A stretch of 10,848 nucleotides of DNA. Source: Gemmiger_A avium (GTDB lineage: Bacteria > Bacillota > Clostridia > Oscillospirales > Ruminococcaceae). The notes under the pieces are model-generated. The model was given only the letters and a program-made list of their open reading frames with translations, did not search any database and was not told the DNA's origin. The stretch's first letter is position 1, and each line of letters starts with the position of its first letter. The stretch is taken from the NCBI GenBank assembly GCA_019114585.1, contig DXFE01000016.1:1-10848 (forward strand), given 5' to 3'. Shown one piece after another: positions 6,304 through 10,848 of this stretch. Position numbers and translations under genes: made by a program.

Positions 6304-7648
6304 CGATCCGCCTGTGCGCAGCATGGAGGAGACCATCAGCGGCTGGATGGTGCTGATCGGGCTTGCTTCGATGCTGCTGACGGCGGTATTGGTGAGCGTG
6401 ATGTTCACCCGCACCCTGGGTGACCAGCTGGTGCAGGATCTGGGCCGCCAGACACAGGTTCTGGCCGCCGCGCTGGAGTTGTCCGGCGGCGGAGCGGCCG
6501 AGCTGGCGGAGATGACCGCCGGCGGCGATGTGCGGGCAACCCTGCTGGACGAGCAGGACAACGTGCTGTACGACAGCCAGGGCGACGATCTGGACAACCA
6601 TGGCGACCGGCCGGAGGTGATCCAGGCCCGCGCCGAGGGAACGGGTTCCAGCCGGCGCACCAGCAGCACCTTTGGGGTGAATACCTATTATTATGCGATG
6701 CTGCTGGAGGACGGCCGGGTACTGCGGCTGGCGGCCGAGAGCAGCGAACTGCACGCCCTGTACGACCAGGCGGTGCCGGCCATTGCGCTGGCGCTGATCG
6801 GGGTGCTGTTTTTTGCGGTGGCGGCCAGCCTGCTGCTGACCCGGCGGCTGGTGCGGCCCATTGAACAGATGGGCCGGGATTTGGACGACCTGACCGCCCA
6901 TGTGCCCTACCGGGAACTGAAACCCTTTGCCCGCGCCCTGGAGCAGGACCGGCGGGCCCTGCGGGAGGGCGAACAGATGCGGCAGGAGTTCACCGCCAAT
7001 GTGAGCCATGAACTCAAAACCCCGCTGACCAGCATCAGCGGTTACGCGGAGCTGATTGAAAACGGCATTGCCCAGCCGGCGGACATCCCGGTATTTGCCG
7101 GGCGCATCCGCACCGAAGCCGGCCGGCTTCTGACCCTGATCCGGGATATTCTGGAGCTGAGCCGTCTGGATCAGCCCATGGCGGATCCCCAGTTTGAGCC
7201 GGTGGATCTGCAGCAGGTGACCCAGAACTGTGCCAAGGCCCAGGCGCTCAATGCACGGAAAGCCTATGTGACCCTCTCCTGTGAGGGAAGCAGCCAGATG
7301 GTGCGGGGCAGCCGCCAGCTGCTGGATGAGCTGTGCCAGAACCTGTGCGACAACGCCATCCGGTACAACCGGCCCGGCGGCTCGGTGGTATTGCGCACCG
7401 GCCGGGGCGACCGGGGCGCCTACCTGGAGGTGGAGGACACCGGCATCGGCATTGCGCCGGAGCATCAGCTGCGGGTATTCGAGCGGTTCTACCGGGTGGA
7501 CAAGAGCCGTTCCAAAGCTACCGGCGGCACCGGCCTGGGGCTGGCCATCGTCAAGCACTGCGCCCTGCTGCACGGCGGTTCGGTGGAGCTGCACAGCCAT
7601 CCCGGCCAGGGCACCCGTATCCGGGTGTGGCTGCCGCCCATGGTGTGA
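6287..7648 (+). CDS. phoR: Membrane sensor histidine kinase, PhoR-like
   Basis: The sensor partner of the preceding regulator, 453 residues. Two membrane segments (about 20-40 and 163-184) enclose an extracellular sensor region of about 120 residues that includes NTYYYAMLLEDGRVLRLA (132-149). A HAMP linker (about 185-233) follows. The dimerisation domain has FTANVSHELKTPLTSISGYAEL with phospho-acceptor H241. The ATPase domain has N-box NLCDNAIRYN (352-361), G1 box DTGIGI (384-389), F-box VFERFYRVDKSRS (397-409) and G2 box GGTGLGLAIVKH (413-424), so catalysis looks intact. The sensor region with an LEDG turn resembles that of clostridial PhoR kinases, and the context supports phosphate, but the ligand is inferred. 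The TTG start overlaps the regulator by 17 bases and has a modest site upstream. An ATG at 6323 (12 residues shorter) is possible but has no clear ribosome binding site. The gene ends 15 bases before a strong terminator. Confidence 0.9.
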   Translation: MIRKHDDPPVRSMEETISGWMVLIGLASMLLTAVLVSVMFTRTLGDQLVQDLGRQTQVLAAALELSGGGAAELAEMTAGGDVRATLLDEQDNVLYDSQGDDLDNHGDRPEVIQARAEGTGSSRRTSSTFGVNTYYYAMLLEDGRVLRLAAESSELHALYDQAVPAIALALIGVLFFAVAASLLLTRRLVRPIEQMGRDLDDLTAHVPYRELKPFARALEQDRRALREGEQMRQEFTANVSHELKTPLTSISGYAELIENGIAQPADIPVFAGRIRTEAGRLLTLIRDILELSRLDQPMADPQFEPVDLQQVTQNCAKAQALNARKAYVTLSCEGSSQMVRGSRQLLDELCQNLCDNAIRYNRPGGSVVLRTGRGDRGAYLEVEDTGIGIAPEHQLRVFERFYRVDKSRSKATGGTGLGLAIVKHCALLHGGSVELHSHPGQGTRIRVWLPPMV

Positions 7649-7663
7649 AACAGATACAGTATC

Positions 7664-7703
7664 GGGAGAGGGCATTGCGGGCCCTCTCCCATTCTTTTTA
7701 TTT
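7664..7703 (+). terminator. Intrinsic terminator of the phosphate operon
   Basis: A perfect 10-bp stem, GGGAGAGGGC (7664-7673) with GCCCTCTCCC (7681-7690), has a 7-base loop and is followed by the T-rich run ATTCTTTTTATTT (7691-7703). It begins 15 bases after the kinase stop codon and is a textbook Rho-independent terminator reading rightward. Confidence 0.93.
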
Positions 7704-7704
7704 G

Positions 7705-7739
7705 GCACAGAAAGCCGGGCTTTGCCCGGCTTTCTGTGC
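7705..7739. repeat. Perfect 16-bp hairpin directly after the terminator
   Basis: GCACAGAAAGCCGGGC (7705-7720) and its exact complement (7724-7739) flank a TTT loop. Only one base separates it from the T-rich tail of the preceding terminator. It could be a backup terminator: the inner GCCGGGC stem is followed by TTTCTGT, and TTTTT lies 11 bases beyond the stem. It could also be a mobile or repeated intergenic palindrome. The symmetry makes it able to fold on both strands. Confidence 0.75.
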
Positions 7740-7779
7740 AAGATGCAACCTTTTTAAGGGTGAGTGCGTCAATCTTCTA

Positions 7780-7809
7780 TTGTGAATGACGGGACAGGGG
7801 TAGTATAAT
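7780..7809 (+). promoter_or_regulatory. Sigma-A promoter of the galK-galT unit
   Basis: TTGTGA (7780-7785; 4 of 6 matches) is followed after 18 bases by a perfect TATAAT (7804-7809). Transcription would start near 7816, giving a leader of about 54 bases before galK. No clear catabolite-response element or GalR-type operator is visible around it. Confidence 0.72.
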
Positions 7810-7821
7810 GAAACCAGAAAT

Positions 7822-7839
7822 GCGCCCGCGCACGGGCGC
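7822..7839 (+). promoter_or_regulatory. GC-rich hairpin at the 5' end of the galK leader
   Basis: GCGCCCG (7822-7828) pairs with CGGGCGC (7833-7839) around a 4-base loop. It lies within about 6 bases of the predicted transcript start and 14 bases before the galK ribosome binding site (AAGGAG, 7854-7859), which stays free. Such a 5' stem often protects mRNA from decay; it has no T-run, so it is not an attenuator as it stands. Confidence 0.5.
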
Positions 7840-7869
7840 GCAGCTTGCATGGTAAGGAGAGGAAGCAGC

Positions 7870-9159
7870 ATGAAAACAGAGCAACTGCGTCAGCAGCTTC
7901 TGGGCGGCGCTTACGGTGAGCAGCTGTCCCGGCTGTACTGCCGGCCCGCAAACGAGACCCTGCCCTACGCCGAACGGTTCGTGAAGGCAGTGGACGGTCT
8001 GGAAGCCACCTTTGGCCCGGTGGAGGAGGGTATCCGCCTGTTCAGCGCGCCCGGCCGCACCGAGATCGGCGGCAACCACACCGACCACCAGCACGGCCGC
8101 GTTCTGGCCGCCAGCGTGAACCTGGACGTGATCGCCGCCGCCGTGCCCAACGGCGAAAACATCATCCGGGTACAGTCCGAGGGGTATCCCATGGACGTGG
8201 TGGACCTGTCCCAGCTGGAGCCCCAGCCGGACGAGGTGAACAAATCCGCTTCTCTGGTGCGCGGCATTGCCGCCCGCTTTGCCCAGATGGGCTGCGAGCT
8301 GCACGGCTTCAACGCCTACACCACCAGCTTTGTGCCCAAGGGCAGCGGCCTGTCCAGCAGCGCGGCCTTTGAGGTTCTGGTGGGCGTTATGGTCAACAGC
8401 CTGCTGTTCGGCGGCAAGGCCGACCCGGTACAGATTGCCCAGATCGGCCAGTGGGCCGAGAACAACTTCTTCGGCAAGCCCTGCGGCCTGATGGATCAGA
8501 TGGCCAGCAGCGTGGGCAATATCATCACCATCGACTTCAACGATCCCTCCGCCCCGATCGTGGAGCGTGTGGACTTTGATTTCGGCGGTGTGGGCCATGC
8601 GCTGTGCATCCTGGATTCCGGCGCGGACCATGCCGATCTGACCGACGAGTACGCGGCGGTGCCCGGCGAACTGGCCAAGGTATGCGGCGTGTTCGGCAAG
8701 AAGGTGCTGCGCGAGGTGGACGAGGCCGAGTTCTGGGCCCGTCTGCCCGAGGTGCGCGCGGCCGCCGGCGACCGGGGCACCCTGCGCGCGGCCCATGTGT
8801 ACGCGGACAACGCCCGTGTGGAAAAGCAGGTGGCTGCCCTGCGCGGCGGTGATTTTGCCAGCTTCCTGCAGCTGGTGACCGATTCCGGCCGCAGCAGCTG
8901 GGAATGCCTGCAGAACGTGATTCCCGCCGGGTACACCACCCATCAGGATGTAGCGGTGACCATCCGGCTGTGCCAGCATCTGCTGGACGGCGCGGGGGCT
9001 GTGCGGGTACACGGCGGCGGGTTTGCCGGTACCGTACAGGCCTTTGTGCCCCTGGACAAGCTGGATGCGTTCCGCGCCGGGGCTGAGGCGGTTCTGGGCG
9101 AGGGCAAGTGCCATGTGCTGGCCATCCGGCCGGTGGGCGGCACCGAGCTGACCCTGTGA
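7870..9159 (+). CDS. galK: Galactokinase (GHMP kinase family)
   Basis: Predicted to phosphorylate galactose to galactose-1-phosphate with ATP in the cytosol, the entry step of the Leloir pathway. It has 429 residues, longer than the 380-400 of E. coli-type GalK, the excess being about 35 residues at the N-terminus. The galactose-binding motif reads PGRTEIGGNHTDHQHG (61-76), with R63 and D72. The ATP-binding GHMP motif is VPKGSGLSSSAAFE (155-168), the catalytic Asp is in CGLMDQMASS (D209), and the C-terminal motif is VHGGGFAGTVQAFVP (380-394). In the classic signature (GRVNLIGEHTDY) a Glu stands where N69 is here; this residue touches the sugar, so the pocket differs somewhat. The ATG at 7870 is preferred to an in-frame ATG at 7849, because AAGGAGAGG (7854-7862) lies between them at proper distance. 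galT follows after 30 bases, which supports galactose as substrate. Confidence 0.92.
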   Translation: MKTEQLRQQLLGGAYGEQLSRLYCRPANETLPYAERFVKAVDGLEATFGPVEEGIRLFSAPGRTEIGGNHTDHQHGRVLAASVNLDVIAAAVPNGENIIRVQSEGYPMDVVDLSQLEPQPDEVNKSASLVRGIAARFAQMGCELHGFNAYTTSFVPKGSGLSSSAAFEVLVGVMVNSLLFGGKADPVQIAQIGQWAENNFFGKPCGLMDQMASSVGNIITIDFNDPSAPIVERVDFDFGGVGHALCILDSGADHADLTDEYAAVPGELAKVCGVFGKKVLREVDEAEFWARLPEVRAAAGDRGTLRAAHVYADNARVEKQVAALRGGDFASFLQLVTDSGRSSWECLQNVIPAGYTTHQDVAVTIRLCQHLLDGAGAVRVHGGGFAGTVQAFVPLDKLDAFRAGAEAVLGEGKCHVLAIRPVGGTELTL

Positions 9160-9189
9160 TCCGTTGTCCATACATAAGGAGGAGTTTTG

Positions 9190-10683
9190 ATGGTGGACCA
9201 GTACATTGCGCAGCTGGTGGAATACGGCCTGCGCACCGGCCTTGTGGATGAGGCCGACAAGATCTATGTAACCAACCGGGTGCTGGAGATCCTGCACAAG
9301 AGCGACTACGACGCCCCCGAAGCGGTGGAAGAAGCCCCGCTGGAGACCATTCTGGCCAATCTGCTGGACTGGGCGGTGGCGCAGGGCCTGCTGGAGGACA
9401 ACGTGACCGACCGGGATCTGTTCGACACCAAGCTGATGGGCGCGCTGACCCCGGCCCCCAGCGTGGTGCGGGCCAAGTTCGCGGCGCTGTATAAAGAACA
9501 GGGCGCGAAGGCCGCCACCGACTGGTACTACAAATTCAGCCAGGACACCGACTACATCCGCCGCTACCGGATCTGCAAGGATCTGAAGTGGGTATCGGAA
9601 ACCCCCTGGGGTGAACTGGACATCACCGTGAACCTGTCCAAGCCGGAAAAGGATCCCAAGGCCATCGCGGCGGCGAAGCTGGCCCCCCAGAGCGGTTATC
9701 CCAAGTGCCTGCTGTGCCGGGAAAACGAGGGCTACGCGGGCCGCGGCAACCATCCCGCCCGCCAGAACCACCGCATCCTGCCGGTGGTGATCAACAACCA
9801 GGAGTGGGGCTTCCAGTACAGCCCCTATGTGTACTACAACGAGCACTGCATCGTCTTCAACAGCCAGCACACCCCCATGAAGATCGAGCGGGCCACCTTC
9901 CGCAAGCTGCTGGATTTCGTCAAGCAGTTCCCCCACTACTTTGTGGGCAGCAACGCGGACCTGCCCATCGTGGGCGGCAGCATCCTGAGCCACGACCATT
10001 TCCAGGGCGGCCACTACACCTTTGCCATGGCCAAGGCCCCCATGGAGCGGGAGTTTGTGTTCCCGGGCTTTGAGGATGTGGAAAGCGGCATCGTGCGCTG
10101 GCCCATGAGCGTGGTGCGTCTGCGCAGCGTGGACGACGAGCGTCTGGTGGAGCTGGCCGACCATATCCTGACCGCCTGGCGCGGCTACACCGACGAAGCG
10201 GCTTTCGTGTTTGCCCAGACCGATGGCGAGCCCCACAACACCATCACCCCCATCGCCCGCAAGAACGGCGACAAGTACGAGCTGGATCTGGTGCTGCGCA
10301 ACAACATCACCACCGAGGAGCATCCTCTGGGTGTGTATCATCCCCATGCCAAGCTGCATCACATCAAGAAGGAGAACATCGGCCTGATCGAGGTGATGGG
10401 CCTGGCGGTGCTGCCCGCCCGCCTGAAAGGTGAGATGGAAGCGCTGGAAAAGGCCATCCTGGCCGGCGCGGACCTGCGTGCCGACGAGACCCTGGCCAAG
10501 CACGCCGACTGGGTGGAGGAGTTCCTGCCCCGCCATCCCGAGATGAACGCCGACAACCTGCACGCCATCGTACAGGAGGAGATCGGCCATGTGTTCGGCC
10601 AGGTGCTGGAGGACGCGGGCGTCTACAAGTGCACCGACGAGGGCCGCGAAGCCTTCGAGCGGTTCCTGCGCACGGTTCAGTAA
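9190..10683 (+). CDS. galT: UDP-glucose--hexose-1-phosphate uridylyltransferase, class 2
   Basis: Exchanges galactose-1-phosphate with UDP-glucose to give UDP-galactose and glucose-1-phosphate. The 497-residue length and motifs place it in the class 2 family typical of Firmicutes, not the shorter class 1 E. coli type (about 350). The class 2 active-site signature is DLPIVGGSILSHDHFQGGHY (257-276), with the nucleotide-accepting His inside SHDHFQGG. Other conserved parts are YPKCLLCRENEGYAGR (170-185), INNQEWGFQYSPYVYYNEHCIVF (201-223) and GVYHPHAKLHHIKKENIGLIEVMG (381-404). The ATG at 9190 is 7 bases after AGGAGG (9177-9182); a TTG one codon earlier is less likely. Arginine is always a CGN codon and leucine mostly CTG, in contrast to the fragment that follows. 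galE and galM are not in the window, so UDP-galactose recycling is coded elsewhere or beyond the edge. Confidence 0.97.
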   Translation: MVDQYIAQLVEYGLRTGLVDEADKIYVTNRVLEILHKSDYDAPEAVEEAPLETILANLLDWAVAQGLLEDNVTDRDLFDTKLMGALTPAPSVVRAKFAALYKEQGAKAATDWYYKFSQDTDYIRRYRICKDLKWVSETPWGELDITVNLSKPEKDPKAIAAAKLAPQSGYPKCLLCRENEGYAGRGNHPARQNHRILPVVINNQEWGFQYSPYVYYNEHCIVFNSQHTPMKIERATFRKLLDFVKQFPHYFVGSNADLPIVGGSILSHDHFQGGHYTFAMAKAPMEREFVFPGFEDVESGIVRWPMSVVRLRSVDDERLVELADHILTAWRGYTDEAAFVFAQTDGEPHNTITPIARKNGDKYELDLVLRNNITTEEHPLGVYHPHAKLHHIKKENIGLIEVMGLAVLPARLKGEMEALEKAILAGADLRADETLAKHADWVEEFLPRHPEMNADNLHAIVQEEIGHVFGQVLEDAGVYKCTDEGREAFERFLRTVQ

Positions 10684-10690
10684 GAGCCAA

Positions 10691-10711
10691 TCTGGGGCCA
10701 TTGGCCCCAGA
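10691..10711 (+). terminator. Palindrome after galT, possibly a terminator stem lacking its T-run
   Basis: TCTGGGGCCA (10691-10700) and TGGCCCCAGA (10702-10711) are exact complements around one base, so in RNA a 9-bp stem with a 3-base loop is likely. It starts 8 bases after the galT stop, where a terminator would be expected, but CCCCATCC follows instead of T residues. The expected tail may have been lost at the junction with the next segment. Confidence 0.5.
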
Positions 10712-10712
10712 C

Positions 10713-10848
10713 CCCATCCTGCGGGCGGCTATCGTGGGATACACCAACGCGGGGAAATCCACCCTCCTCAACAGGCTCACGGACGCGGGCATCCTGGCGG
10801 AGGACAAGCTCTTTGCCACCCTGGACCCCACCACCAGAAATTACCGCC
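10713..10848 (+). CDS. hflX: HflX-type ribosome-associated GTPase, internal fragment (start missing, cut by window edge)
   Basis: The frame reads PILRAAIVGYTNAGKSTLLN, then LTDAGILAEDKLFATLDPTTRNYR to the edge. VGYTNAGKST is the G1 loop and LFATLDPTTR is a hallmark of HflX, a GTPase that splits or rescues stalled ribosomes. In full HflX proteins the G domain begins near residue 200, after an N-terminal domain and a coiled coil. Here galT ends only about 30 bases before recognisable HflX sequence, and no start codon with a ribosome binding site is available, so the first half of the gene is absent. Codon use also shifts: arginine includes AGG and AGA, neither of which occurs in galT, and four of six leucines are CTC. 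Either this is a remnant or insertion of foreign origin, or two unrelated pieces were joined in assembly. Confidence 0.82.

Noticed and set aside
3826..6669. A 947-codon open frame on the minus strand opposite the transporter, phoB and part of phoR
   Set aside because: Low-complexity, His/Gln/Gly-rich translation running across three genes with well-supported plus-strand products. It is an antisense shadow.
6182..7741. A 519-codon minus-strand open frame opposite phoR
   Set aside because: Antisense shadow with compositionally biased sequence. It would also have to start inside the 16-bp hairpin region.
7767..7791. CGTCA/TGACG inverted arms overlapping the galK -35, as a sugar-repressor operator
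   Set aside because: Only 5-bp arms with a 15-base gap, and no match to known GalR/LacI-type or catabolite-response consensus sequences.
7777..10701. A 974-codon open frame on the minus strand opposite galK and galT
   Set aside because: It mirrors the strong GC-ending codon bias of the two real genes. Its translation is rich in His, Gln, Ala, Gly and Val with no recognisable domain, and the plus-strand genes have clear family motifs.
1..10848. tRNA, rRNA, riboswitch, CRISPR array, transposase or prophage gene
   Set aside because: No cloverleaf, array of spaced repeats, conserved riboswitch core or mobile-element protein was found on either strand. The intergenic spaces are short and are explained by promoters, terminators and leaders.

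Overview
The window suggests a high-GC Clostridia genome, most like the Oscillospiraceae/Ruminococcaceae of the gut (the Faecalibacterium, Gemmiger and Subdoligranulum type). That is inference. It rests on strong AGGAGG-type ribosome binding sites, TATAAT-type promoters, strongly GC-ending codons, an ECF-transporter ATPase, a class 2 (Firmicutes-type) GalT, and a ruvC-ruvA-ruvB order. Both ends of the window cut through a gene.

Layout. Positions 1-3584 are read leftward. A Holliday-junction operon ruvC-ruvA-ruvB (3584 to 1412) starts from a promoter with a perfect TATAAT. It is followed by a second leftward unit with its own promoter: an RlmI-like SAM-dependent methyltransferase whose stop codon overlaps the start of an ecfA-type ABC ATPase, which runs off the left edge. 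Positions 3585-3831 are a divergent regulatory region. Positions 3832-7648 are a rightward three-gene phosphate unit: a Na+/Pi cotransporter fused to PhoU domains, a PhoB-type response regulator and a PhoR-type histidine kinase. It is closed by a strong intrinsic terminator and a second, perfect 16-bp hairpin. Positions 7780-10683 are a Leloir-pathway unit, galK then galT, with its own promoter. After galT the sequence passes, within about 35 bases, into the middle of an HflX-type GTPase gene with different codon use.

How the genes work together. RuvC, RuvA and RuvB form the complete branch-migration and resolution machine. In the phosphate unit, the promoter is preceded by TTTACA-like hexamers at 11-12 base spacing, the layout of a PhoB/PhoP binding site. 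The transporter, its PhoU-like domains and the two-component pair may therefore form a self-regulating phosphate-uptake circuit. GalK and GalT convert galactose to galactose-1-phosphate and exchange it with UDP-glucose.

The most notable points are the compact PHO-box/transporter-PhoU/PhoB/PhoR module with no pst genes in view, the double hairpin after phoR, the altered galactokinase signature, and the abrupt galT/hflX junction at about 10684-10713. The junction may be an assembly join or a real rearrangement. I found no tRNA, rRNA, CRISPR array, insertion sequence or phage gene, and no clearly undescribed system. No gene-free stretch exceeds 300 bases; the three largest (3585-3831, 7649-7869 and 1330-1411) hold the regulatory features listed.
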